Of a DNA stretch of 61,189 nt, positions 15,696 to 23,801 are shown one piece after another. Each line of letters begins with the position of its first letter. Position 1 is the stretch's first letter. Location: the NCBI RefSeq assembly GCF_002946355.1, contig NZ_PKOZ01000009.1:1-61189 (forward strand), in the 5' to 3' direction. Below the pieces are notes generated by a model that had not been told where the DNA came from, did not search any database, and saw only the letters and a program-made list of their open reading frames with translations. Origin of the DNA: Pradoshia eiseniae (lineage in GTDB: Bacteria; Bacillota; Bacilli; Bacillales; Pradoshiaceae). The position numbers and the translations under genes were made by a program.

Positions 15696-18002
15696 ATGAA
15701 GCACTACATGGCACAAATGAATGAACATCTCCGAGAGCAAGTGGAGGAATGGGAATTAATCTATAGAACAAAGGGAGAGATGCCTTCCAAGGATTCGTTA
15801 TTAAACGTTCTTTCTGCAGCTGGACATACATATTCGCAAGAGGAAGAGTGGAAAGGGACGCTTCTTTATCTGCTCGCACTCAAACGGGCCCAAAAAGGCA
15901 AGGAGGACTCGTTTTATTATCTGCTGCTTGAACAGGCAGGAGCATTAGCCCCAGATAAGCAGGATATCCAAAGAAAGCTCGAGATCAAGAGCCTGAATCA
16001 GCTGAAGGGTCTTCTTGATGGCTTAACGATGCCCACATTGCGTGAAACGGATAATCGGACAGCTAAGCGAAACGTGGCGATGGAAATCATCGATAAGGCT
16101 GAACGGTTTGAGCATAGAGTAGATGAGACCATTAAAGGGCTGCCATTACAAGAGGATGCCGGCTCCATTCATGAGGCTCGAGATCTTCTTGAATCCGTTC
16201 GCAAGCAATTGAAGCATGTAAGGGATAACGCTCGGTCTTACCAGGAAACGTTGAGCGGCAATTTTCATACGGTCACCGTTTATGAGGAGTTAAAACGGGC
16301 GATTAACAATCTGCATGAAGAGAGGGATCGCTTTGATGCTTTCTTTGGAAGTATGCAGGCCTTTAAAGATGCTGAACTATCCCCGCTTGAAGAGCTGCGA
16401 GGAATGGTCGGGCTTAATGAAATCAAGCAGCGTGTCAGCCAGTTATACGATTTTCTCACGTATCAAAAATCACGGCTGGAAATGGGCTTCACGAAAAGCA
16501 ATGATATTAGTTTAAATATGATTTTGACTGGGAATCCCGGCACAGGGAAAACAACGCTCGCGAGACTGCTTGCGAAGATTTATTATGAGCTTGGCATCCT
16601 TCCAAAGGAGACCATCGTGGAAGCTGACCGTTCTAAGCTTGTGGGCGCCTATGTGGGCCAGACAGAGGAGAACGTGCGCAAGCTGGTGGAAGAGGCAATC
16701 GGAGGCGTGCTCTTCATTGATGAGGCATATAGCTTAAAAAGGGATGGACAGCAAGGAAGTGATTATGGCCAAACCGTCATTGACACACTCGTTTCATTGA
16801 TGGACAGTGCTGAATATTCCGGGAAGTTTGCTGTGATTCTGGCGGGTTACCCCGATGAAATGAGACAATTCCTGGATAGCAACCCAGGTCTTCGCAGCCG
16901 GTTCCCTCAGTTCAATTTTATGGAGCTGCCGGATTACTCCATGGAAGAAATGAAGGAGATTGCATGCCTGTTTGCAGAAGATAATGGCTATTTCATCGAG
17001 CCGGATGCCTATCCGGCACTTGAGAAGAAGGTTGAGCATGAAATGGTCGATCGGTCGTTTGGAAATGCTCGTACGGTTAAGGCCATTGTCATGGATGCGA
17101 TATTCCAAAAAGGATCTGGACAGAACAAGGACAATGAGCATACTTTCTTGGATTATCTCCTGCTCCATTCCGAGGATTTCAGTGATCCTGATTCCACTGA
17201 AGAGCCGGACGAGCCCTTCCATGAACTCATGAACCTGGTTGGTCTTGATTCCATCAAGGATGAAATCAAAAAATTATCCGCTTTTGTCCGGGTTCAGCAA
17301 GAGAGAAGGAATGCAGGGAAAAAAGTCGTTCCCATCCAGCTCCATGCCGTTTTCACGGGGAATCCAGGGACCGGTAAGACAACGGTCGCAAAGCTTTATT
17401 CTGAAATCCTTAGAGATTGCGGTCTTTTGAAGCGAGGCCATCTGATCGTTGCGAGCCGAGCTGATTTTGTGGCCGGTTATGTCGGCCAAACCGCGATTAA
17501 AACGAAACGGAAAATCCAGGATGCGCTTGGCGGGGTTCTCTTTATTGATGAGGCCTATTCATTATTAAGCCAATCCAATAGTGATTTCGGTGCAGAGGTG
17601 GTCAATACGCTTGTCGATGAAATGACCAAGCATAACGAAAACCTGGTCGTTATCCTGGCAGGTTATCCGAAGGAAATGGACGAATTACTCGCAAGCAATC
17701 CAGGTTTTTCTTCACGATTTAAGAAATTTATGCATTTTCCTGATTATACGGTTCGTGAGCTGCTGCAAATTATGAAGAATTATATGCATAGCTATCAATA
17801 TACCCTTCATGAAGAGGCAGAGGGTTATTTGATGGAAAAGCTAGAGGAAATCAACATTGATGGGAACGGCCGATTTGCCATCAATCTGGTCGATAGTGCT
17901 ATCCAATATCAGGCCCAAAGGCTGATGACGGACAGAAATGCTGATAAGGAAGATGATTGGTCAGTCCTGGTGCGTGCTGATTTTGAACATGTGTTAGAAT
18001 GA
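15696..18002 (+). CDS. tandem AAA+ ATPase of the CbxX/CfqX (SpoVK-like) type
   Basis: A 768-residue protein. The first 220 residues are helical and TPR- or coiled-coil-like. Two AAA+ modules follow: Walker A GNPGTGKTT at residues 279-287 and 555-563, each followed by Walker B GVLFIDEAYSL and an arginine-finger region (LRSRFPQF, FSSRFKKF). Both modules are of the CbxX/CfqX class to which SpoVK (about 320 residues, one module) belongs. Both ATP sites look intact. It sits between sspN and yneP where tlp is expected, so a spore or stress role is likely but unproven. RBS AAGGG, 6-nt spacing. Confidence 0.85.
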   Translation: MKHYMAQMNEHLREQVEEWELIYRTKGEMPSKDSLLNVLSAAGHTYSQEEEWKGTLLYLLALKRAQKGKEDSFYYLLLEQAGALAPDKQDIQRKLEIKSLNQLKGLLDGLTMPTLRETDNRTAKRNVAMEIIDKAERFEHRVDETIKGLPLQEDAGSIHEARDLLESVRKQLKHVRDNARSYQETLSGNFHTVTVYEELKRAINNLHEERDRFDAFFGSMQAFKDAELSPLEELRGMVGLNEIKQRVSQLYDFLTYQKSRLEMGFTKSNDISLNMILTGNPGTGKTTLARLLAKIYYELGILPKETIVEADRSKLVGAYVGQTEENVRKLVEEAIGGVLFIDEAYSLKRDGQQGSDYGQTVIDTLVSLMDSAEYSGKFAVILAGYPDEMRQFLDSNPGLRSRFPQFNFMELPDYSMEEMKEIACLFAEDNGYFIEPDAYPALEKKVEHEMVDRSFGNARTVKAIVMDAIFQKGSGQNKDNEHTFLDYLLLHSEDFSDPDSTEEPDEPFHELMNLVGLDSIKDEIKKLSAFVRVQQERRNAGKKVVPIQLHAVFTGNPGTGKTTVAKLYSEILRDCGLLKRGHLIVASRADFVAGYVGQTAIKTKRKIQDALGGVLFIDEAYSLLSQSNSDFGAEVVNTLVDEMTKHNENLVVILAGYPKEMDELLASNPGFSSRFKKFMHFPDYTVRELLQIMKNYMHSYQYTLHEEAEGYLMEKLEEINIDGNGRFAINLVDSAIQYQAQRLMTDRNADKEDDWSVLVRADFEHVLE

Positions 18003-18047
18003 TAGAGAAAAACGGAAAATGGCTTCTGGTAAGGGGTGTTTTAGGGA

Positions 18048-18467
18048 ATGTATATATCGAAGGAAGAGATTCAGCTGTTATATGCGGACACGGACATGAT
18101 GGGTGTCATGTATCATGCCAATTATTTGAAATGGTTTGAGCTTGGAAGGTCAGCGCTTATCCGCGATCTGGGATTTTCTTATACAGCGATGGAGGAGGCA
18201 GGTTATTATGCGCCTGTCTACGACGTGCAGGTTACCTATAAAACGCCGCTTCGTTATGGTGATAAGGCTCATGTCTACACTTGGGTTGAGGAAAATAATG
18301 GGCTGAAAACCTTGTATGGGTATGAAATCAAGAACCAGCATGATGAGATTTGTGCGATTGGTAAAACGACGCATATCATTGTGAAAAAAGAAAATTTCCG
18401 TCCGGTTCAATTTAAAAAGGCCTTCCCGGAATGGTTTGCGAAATATGAAGAAATCAAAAAGAAATAA
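18048..18467 (+). CDS. yneP: acyl-CoA thioesterase, YbgC/FadM family
   Basis: A 139-residue hotdog-fold thioesterase. YADTDMMGVMYHANYLKWFE is the family signature, with the catalytic aspartate of YxDTDxxG-V-YH-NY. It would hydrolyse acyl-CoA in the cytoplasm. Position between the citB group and yneR-plsY matches B. subtilis yneP. RBS AGGG before the ATG. It forms a convergent pair with yneR. Confidence 0.9.
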   Translation: MYISKEEIQLLYADTDMMGVMYHANYLKWFELGRSALIRDLGFSYTAMEEAGYYAPVYDVQVTYKTPLRYGDKAHVYTWVEENNGLKTLYGYEIKNQHDEICAIGKTTHIIVKKENFRPVQFKKAFPEWFAKYEEIKKK

Positions 18468-18471
18468 ACAC

Positions 18472-18502
18472 AAAGGAGAAGGGGGCAACCCTTCTCCTTT
18501 TC
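18472..18502. terminator. bidirectional terminator between yneP and yneR
   Basis: Perfect AAAGGAGAAGGG/CCCTTCTCCTTT stem, 5-nt loop. Confidence 0.92.
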
Positions 18503-18514
18503 TAATTAGCCTGA

Positions 18515-18805
18515 TTATTTATGGTAGTGGAATACCGGTTCTGCTTTCTTCTCATCGAACTTAACCTCAAGGTCATGACCGTCAAAATACCATAGATCCT
18601 CTTCCTCGACAAAAAAGCTGAGTCCGCCAGCCTCTGTCAGCACTTTCCCTTCCTTGACAGGCTCAGGAGAGATTCCTAAGGAAAAACCGGATTGGATGGG
18701 GCTATATCCGCCGTAGCGCGGGAAAAAGCGGATGCTATCACCGTTATTTAAATCTAATTCGTCTCTATACCAAGAGATTGATTGTTCATCTATTATTATT
18801 TTCAT
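18515..18805 (-). CDS. yneR: HesB/IscA-like protein YneR
   Basis: A 96-residue protein of the HesB-like fold, similar in length and layout to B. subtilis YneR: an N-terminal strand-helix MKIIIDEQSISWYRDELDLN, the GDSIRFFPRYGG turn and a FSLGISPEP segment. The cysteines used by A-type Fe-S carriers are absent, so it is probably not a cluster carrier. GGAGG lies 7 nt before the ATG. Synteny supports the name. Confidence 0.85.
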   Translation of the reverse strand: MKIIIDEQSISWYRDELDLNNGDSIRFFPRYGGYSPIQSGFSLGISPEPVKEGKVLTEAGGLSFFVEEEDLWYFDGHDLEVKFDEKKAEPVFHYHK

Positions 18806-18921
18806 TTATATGCCTCCCATTTCCAGACAAAAAATCATATGTACATTCTATTATCACATAGATGGCCGGAAATATCATTTGATTCTGCTTGTGCATCTTA
18901 TGGTAAAGATATGTATCGCCA

Positions 18922-18956
18922 TAAAAAGAAGAGACGGAACTTTATCCGCCTCTTTA
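18922..18956 (-). terminator. terminator of the CapA-like gene
   Basis: On the minus strand AAGAGGCGG/CCGTCTCTT followed by CTTTTTAT. Confidence 0.8.
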
Positions 18957-18958
18957 GA

Positions 18959-20101
18959 TTATTGTTCGACTGCCTCTAGCATGAAGTCGCTCAATTCATC
19001 CAGGTCCGTCTCAGGTGAACCGAATACGGTCGCTTCCTCAAATGGCCGGACTTCATAGTTTTTTTCATTTGAGCTCACCATATAGGTTGGACTGAAGCTT
19101 GGATTAAGGACAGATGTCTTTGAACCCTTCTCATTCCAGGTCTTTTCTATTTCAACCGTCACCATGCCGCCGATATCCTTATAATCCCTTACTTGTCCTG
19201 ATAGGAAGTTGCCTAGGGAATAGACAACGAGTGTTTCACCATTGTCATGCTTGAGCCATTCGATTGGCTGCAAAACATGGGGATGATGGCCAATGATGAC
19301 ATCAGCACCGTTTTCGGCCATCAATTTGGCCAGTCTCCTCTGTTCCTCAGAGGGAGTACGCTCATATTCATTTCCCCAATGGGCATTGACGAGGATAATG
19401 TCTGCCTTGTCGCGCATACTCTTCAAATCAGAGATGATTTTTTTGTCTTCCAGATAATTGACGAGATAGTCCTTTCCATCAGGAACCTGGATGCCGTTTG
19501 TTCCATAGGTGTAGGAGAGGAAGCCAACCTTTATTCCTTGGATAGACAGAATCCGTTCGGTGGAAGCGTCCAACTCATCTTTATGCATGCCGACATAGGG
19601 CATGCCGATTTTGTCGTAATAGGCAAGAGAACTCTGGATGCCTTTCTCTCCCTTATCTAAGGAATGATTGTTGGCAAGTGTGACCAAGTCAATTCCTGCA
19701 TCCACTAGGGCATCTGTTATTTCATAGGGTGAATTAAATGCCGGATAACCAGACAGGCCTAATTTGCTTCCTCCGGCAAGAGATTCCTGATTCGCAATCG
19801 TGAAATCAGGCTCTTCAAGCATTTTCTTCACTGGGGCAAGCATGCGCTTAAAATCATAGCTGTCATCTGTCCGCGCATCCTCATAAACACGCGTGTGGAT
19901 GAGGATATCCCCAATCGCTCCAATCGTGATCGTTTGCTTATAGGTTTTGCTGCTCAATGCGAGCGGCCTTTCAGCAAGTACTGTGCTTTCTAATGGGATC
20001 GTTGATGCCGTCTCATCCTGCTGCCCCAAAAAGACTGCTGCTCCGATGGCGCCAGCTGATATAAGAAGGAAGGCAATAAGTATGATCGTATTTTTTTTCA
20101 T
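18959..20101 (-). CDS. CapA-family (PgsA-like) extracytoplasmic metallophosphatase-fold protein
   Basis: A 380-residue protein with an N-terminal membrane anchor (about residues 5-26) and a CapA/PGA_cap domain. Metal-site motifs of the calcineurin-like fold are visible: GAIGDILIHTRVY, TLANNHSLDKG, VNAHWGNEY and GHHPHVLQPIEW. CapA proteins take part in poly-gamma-glutamate export or anchoring, but no capBC genes are nearby, so the role here is open. It is an insertion between yneR and plsY relative to B. subtilis. Own terminator; weak ribosome binding site. Confidence 0.85.
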   Translation of the reverse strand: MKKNTIILIAFLLISAGAIGAAVFLGQQDETASTIPLESTVLAERPLALSSKTYKQTITIGAIGDILIHTRVYEDARTDDSYDFKRMLAPVKKMLEEPDFTIANQESLAGGSKLGLSGYPAFNSPYEITDALVDAGIDLVTLANNHSLDKGEKGIQSSLAYYDKIGMPYVGMHKDELDASTERILSIQGIKVGFLSYTYGTNGIQVPDGKDYLVNYLEDKKIISDLKSMRDKADIILVNAHWGNEYERTPSEEQRRLAKLMAENGADVIIGHHPHVLQPIEWLKHDNGETLVVYSLGNFLSGQVRDYKDIGGMVTVEIEKTWNEKGSKTSVLNPSFSPTYMVSSNEKNYEVRPFEEATVFGSPETDLDELSDFMLEAVEQ

Positions 20102-20206
20102 GTTAATCAGTCCGATTCTCCATATTATTTATTTCTCATGAATAATGGTGACATTTTCCCGGGATAAATGCAACGGAAATTTCCCTAATTTTACCGGGAA
20201 TTATCG

Positions 20207-20236
20207 AAAAAAAGCTGACTCCATCAGGAATCAGCA
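20207..20236 (-). terminator. plsY terminator
   Basis: On the minus strand GCTGATTCC/GGAGTCAGC followed by seven T. Confidence 0.85.
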
Positions 20237-20241
20237 TATGT

Positions 20242-20856
20242 TTATTTCTTTTTATTGAATAAGTTCACTTTAGGCTCGGTTTTATTGATAATTCGTTTAA
20301 TATTGGCCCGGTGACGGTAAAAAATAAAAATAGCCAAGCAAATAATTAAAATTTGCAGGGATAAATCATTGGTGAACATAACATAAATAATAGCCACGAC
20401 AGAAATAATCATGGACGATAATGAAACGATTCTCGTTGTAAAGAGGGATATTAAGAAACATACTAAAAGAATTAGGAATAAATCAGGAACATAACCAAGG
20501 AGAATCCCACCTGATGTTGCGACCGCTTTTCCGCCTCTAAATCCAGCGAACACAGGATACATATGCCCGACTACTGCTAACAATCCGCAAACGAGCGGCA
20601 AGGCGACCCAATCCGGCCAATTCGTTGTGTTTACCGTAAATATGTATGGAAGTATGGTCGCGGCTGTGCCTTTTAAGATATCCAGCAATGTCACGACAAA
20701 TCCGGCTTTTTTGCCAAGTGTCCTGAACGTGTTTGTTCCCCCAAGATTACCGCTGCCGTGTTCGCGAATATCCGTGTTGTAAAACACTTTTCCGATAATA
20801 AGGCCTGAAGGTATAGAACCAAGCAGATAGGCCAATAAAAGCATTAAATATAACAT
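20242..20856 (-). CDS. plsY: glycerol-3-phosphate acyltransferase PlsY
   Basis: A 204-residue integral membrane enzyme that moves the acyl group of acyl-phosphate to glycerol-3-phosphate, the first step of phospholipid synthesis. Family motifs: [31 protein letters not shown] (motif 1), [20 protein letters not shown] (motif 2/3). About five membrane helices. The ATG at 20856 is chosen because upstream residues of the longer frame are polar and unlike PlsY. It is divergent from yneT, as in B. subtilis. Confidence 0.95.
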   Translation of the reverse strand: MLYLMLLLAYLLGSIPSGLIIGKVFYNTDIREHGSGNLGGTNTFRTLGKKAGFVVTLLDILKGTAATILPYIFTVNTTNWPDWVALPLVCGLLAVVGHMYPVFAGFRGGKAVATSGGILLGYVPDLFLILLVCFLISLFTTRIVSLSSMIISVVAIIYVMFTNDLSLQILIICLAIFIFYRHRANIKRIINKTEPKVNLFNKKK

Positions 20857-21092
20857 TACCCAAACCCTTTCTAACCGATAGTGTCTTTCTATTTTACCAT
20901 GATTGTCAAAAGGGGTCACAGAAATTTAGGAAATTAGCATAAATACCCAAATGCTGGTGCTTATTGAGGGGGAATTTTGTGCGAAAACCTGTATATATCA
21001 AAATTGTTATATGGAAGAGTCTATATTAAAGCGCTTTACGGGTATATAATAAGAGGTGGCTTATCAGGCAAGATAAGATGGGAGGAAGAAAG

Positions 21093-21503
21093 ATGATACA
21101 AAATCCTAGCAGGCAAGAAATCGGAGAAATTCTGAAAAAAGCGAAAAAAATTGCGGTTGTGGGGCTTTCGGACAACCCTGATCGGACATCATATATGGTA
21201 TCAAAAGCTATGCAGGACAATGGCTATGAAATCATTCCTGTCAACCCGGCTGTCAAAGAAGTGTTAGGTGTTAAGGCCATTGGCTCCTTAAAGGAACTGA
21301 ATGAGCATGTGGATATCGTCAATGTATTCAGAAGATCGGAATTTGTTATGGATTTAGCGAAGGATTTTCTTGAAATAGATGCAGATGTATTTTGGACTCA
21401 GCTCGATGTAATTGATGAAGAGGCTTTTCAAATGCTGAAAGAAAATGGACGCAAGGTCATTATGGATCGATGCATAAAAGTGGAGCATGCCTTAACAAAA
21501 TAA
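21093..21503 (+). CDS. yneT: CoA-binding domain protein YneT
   Basis: A 136-residue Rossmann-fold protein: KKIAVVGLSDNPDRTSYMVS is the nucleotide/CoA-binding loop of the CoA_binding_2 family, and VDIVNVFRRSEFV and VIMDRCIKVEH are conserved family segments. Substrate and role are not known; it is often next to plsY or parE in Bacillus. The ATG at 21093 has GGAGG 7 nt upstream. A weak hairpin with three T follows. Confidence 0.9.
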   Translation: MIQNPSRQEIGEILKKAKKIAVVGLSDNPDRTSYMVSKAMQDNGYEIIPVNPAVKEVLGVKAIGSLKELNEHVDIVNVFRRSEFVMDLAKDFLEIDADVFWTQLDVIDEEAFQMLKENGRKVIMDRCIKVEHALTK

Positions 21504-21516
21504 TCAGTTGCTGTCT

Positions 21517-21543
21517 GGCCGCCTGGAAGATAAGGGCGGCTTT
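21517..21543 (+). terminator. weak terminator after yneT
   Basis: GGCCGCC/GGGCGGC stem followed by only three T. Confidence 0.5.
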
Positions 21544-21566
21544 CGCATGTCCATTCAAAAATAATC

Positions 21567-21591
21567 TTGAAATGAAAAAATTACATTTCAA
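21567..21591. repeat. inverted repeat TTGAAATG-N9-CATTTCAA
   Basis: Perfect 8-bp arms in an AT-rich region about 200 bp before parE. It has no T-run, so it looks more like a protein-binding site than a terminator. No regulator assigned. Confidence 0.5.
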
Positions 21592-21754
21592 ATAACAGGG
21601 ATGTGTTACGATATTATGAGAGAGCCGTCTGATATGAAAGGCTAAATATTGATTATAGATGCTGTTCGTCTTCACTGTAAGCAGAGAAATACGATTTGCG
21701 AAACGATCAAGAATCTGTAAGAATAGAGCAATGATAGCCTATTTATTTTACAAG

Positions 21755-21790
21755 AGAACGTTTGTTCTTATCTATAAAAAAGTATATAAT
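21755..21790 (+). promoter_or_regulatory. parE promoter with overlapping LexA-type box
   Basis: Promoter TTGTTC (21762-21767), 17 nt, TATAAT (21785-21790). The -35 lies inside AGAACGTTTGTTCT (21755-21768), which keeps the GAAC-N4-GTTC core of the Bacillus LexA/DinR box CGAAC-N4-GTTCG. I recall parEC as an SOS gene pair in B. subtilis. Confidence 0.75.
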
Positions 21791-21821
21791 AGTTGTTGAA
21801 AGTATAGAGAGGGGTACATAA

Positions 21822-23801
21822 GTGGCTAAGAATTTGAATCAATTTGATTATAATGAAGATGCCATACAGGTACTCGAGGGATTAGAGGCTGTCCGGAAAA
21901 GACCGGGCATGTATATTGGTAGCACTGACACTCGAGGCTTGCATCATCTTGTCTATGAAATCGTAGATAATTCAGTGGATGAAGTCCTAGCTGGGTACGG
22001 TGATGAAATAATTGTAAAAATCCATAAAGATAATAGTATTAGCGTGGTTGATAAGGGACGCGGCATGCCAACAGGAATGCACCGTTCCGGTAAACCGACA
22101 CCTGAGGTCATCCTGACCGTTCTCCATGCAGGCGGCAAATTTGGCCAAGGCGGGTACAAGACGAGCGGCGGATTACATGGTGTAGGGGCTTCTGTCGTGA
22201 ACGCGCTGTCTGAGTGGCTCGTCGTAACCATCAAGCGAGACGGATTTATCTATGAGCAGCGTTTCGAAAAGGGAGGAATCCCTGTCACGACACTCGAGAA
22301 AATCGGGAAGACGAATCAGACGGGAACGACCATTCACTTTAAGCCAGACCCAGCTATTTTCTCTACTGTGGTCTTTAACCGCGAGACGCTAAGTGAGCGC
22401 CTGCGCGAATCAGCCTTCCTTCTCAAGGGGTTAAAGATTGAGCTGCATGACCTTCGAGCAGATGAGAAGGATGTTTACCATTATGAGAATGGGATAGAAG
22501 CCTTTGTCAGCTATTTAAACGAGGAGAAGGATACCCTTCATCCAGTCGTGAACTTTGAGGGGTCCCATGCTGGTATTGAAGTCGAGTATTCATTCCAATT
22601 CAATGACGGCTATTCAGAGAATATTCTTTCCTTCGTCAATAATGTCCGCACAAAGGATGGCGGCACGCATGAAGTCGGAATGAAAACGGCCATGACGCGC
22701 GTGTTTAATGATTTTGCACGTAAAGCGGGCTTATTGAAGGAGAAAGACAAAAATCTTGATGGCTCTGATATTCGAGAAGGACTGGCGGGAGTGGTTTCCG
22801 TCCGTATTCCTGAAGAGCTCCTTCAATTCGAAGGACAAACGAAGAGCAAGCTTGGAACAAGCGATGCCCGTTCGGCGGTTGATTCAGTCATCTCTGATAA
22901 ACTTGCTTATTATTTATTGGAGAACTCAGATGTAGCAACCCTGCTCGTCCGTAAGGCAATCAAAGCGGCTCAGGCTCGCGAAGCGGCGAGAAAGGCGCGT
23001 GAGGATGCGAGAAGCGGCAAGAAACGGAAGAAATCAGAAGCACTTCTTTCCGGTAAGCTCACACCTGCTCAGTCACGTAATCCTTTGAAGAATGAATTAT
23101 ACCTCGTTGAGGGTGATTCTGCAGGCGGCTCAGCGAAACAAGGAAGGGACAGACGATTCCAGGCTGTCTTGCCTCTGCGTGGTAAGGTAATCAATACCGA
23201 GAAGGCAAAATTAGAGGATATCTTCAAGAATGAAGAAATCAATACAATCATTCATGCAATCGGCGGTGGTGTCGGTGCTGATTTCTCCATCGAGGACATT
23301 AATTATGACAAGGTCGTCATCATGACCGATGCCGATACTGATGGAGCCCATATCCAAGTCTTGCTCCTGACGTTCTTCTACCGGTATATGAAGCCTCTGA
23401 TTGAGCATGGTAAGGTGTTCATCGCCCTTCCTCCGCTCTATAAAGTCAGCAAGGGTTCCGGCAAGAAAGAGGTCATTGAGTATGCCTGGGATGATGATGA
23501 ACTTGATAGTACCATCAAAAAGGTCGGTAAAGGCTATATGCTCCAGCGCTATAAAGGTCTCGGCGAGATGAATGCCGACCAGCTATGGGAAACAACGATG
23601 GACCCTAGCCAGCGGACGTTGATTCGCGTGCGCATTGATGATGCTGCAAGGGCAGAGCGACGTGTGACCACACTTATGGGTGACAAGGTCGAACCGCGCC
23701 GGAAGTGGATTGAATCGAATGTGGCGTTTGGCTTGGAAGAGGATGACAATATTTTGGAAAACGAGAATATTACAGTCGCCGATGAGGAGGAAGTGATATG
23801 A
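21822..23801 (+). CDS. parE: DNA topoisomerase IV subunit B
   Basis: A 659-residue type IIA topoisomerase ATPase subunit. GHKL ATPase motifs: YEIVDNSVDEVLAGYGD, VVDKGRGMPTG and GGLHGVGASVVNALSEW. TOPRIM motifs: LVEGDSAGGSAKQGRDR and VIMTDADTDGAHI. With ParC it decatenates replicated chromosomes. The length and lack of an insert favour ParE (GrlB) over GyrB. GTG start with GAGAGGGG upstream. The stop overlaps the parC start by 4 bp (ATGA). LexA-type box at the promoter. Confidence 0.97.
   Translation: MAKNLNQFDYNEDAIQVLEGLEAVRKRPGMYIGSTDTRGLHHLVYEIVDNSVDEVLAGYGDEIIVKIHKDNSISVVDKGRGMPTGMHRSGKPTPEVILTVLHAGGKFGQGGYKTSGGLHGVGASVVNALSEWLVVTIKRDGFIYEQRFEKGGIPVTTLEKIGKTNQTGTTIHFKPDPAIFSTVVFNRETLSERLRESAFLLKGLKIELHDLRADEKDVYHYENGIEAFVSYLNEEKDTLHPVVNFEGSHAGIEVEYSFQFNDGYSENILSFVNNVRTKDGGTHEVGMKTAMTRVFNDFARKAGLLKEKDKNLDGSDIREGLAGVVSVRIPEELLQFEGQTKSKLGTSDARSAVDSVISDKLAYYLLENSDVATLLVRKAIKAAQAREAARKAREDARSGKKRKKSEALLSGKLTPAQSRNPLKNELYLVEGDSAGGSAKQGRDRRFQAVLPLRGKVINTEKAKLEDIFKNEEINTIIHAIGGGVGADFSIEDINYDKVVIMTDADTDGAHIQVLLLTFFYRYMKPLIEHGKVFIALPPLYKVSKGSGKKEVIEYAWDDDELDSTIKKVGKGYMLQRYKGLGEMNADQLWETTMDPSQRTLIRVRIDDAARAERRVTTLMGDKVEPRRKWIESNVAFGLEEDDNILENENITVADEEEVI

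Larger units (their letters stand above)
21504..21821. other. intergenic region upstream of parE
   Basis: About 320 bases holding the yneT terminator-like hairpin (21517-21543), an unexplained inverted repeat (21567-21591) and the parE promoter with a LexA-type site. No gene is seen. Confidence 0.6.

Noticed and set aside
15530..15696. tlp gene expected after sspN
   Set aside because: No ORF resembling Tlp is present between sspN and the AAA+ gene; the gap is 165 bp and mostly terminator.
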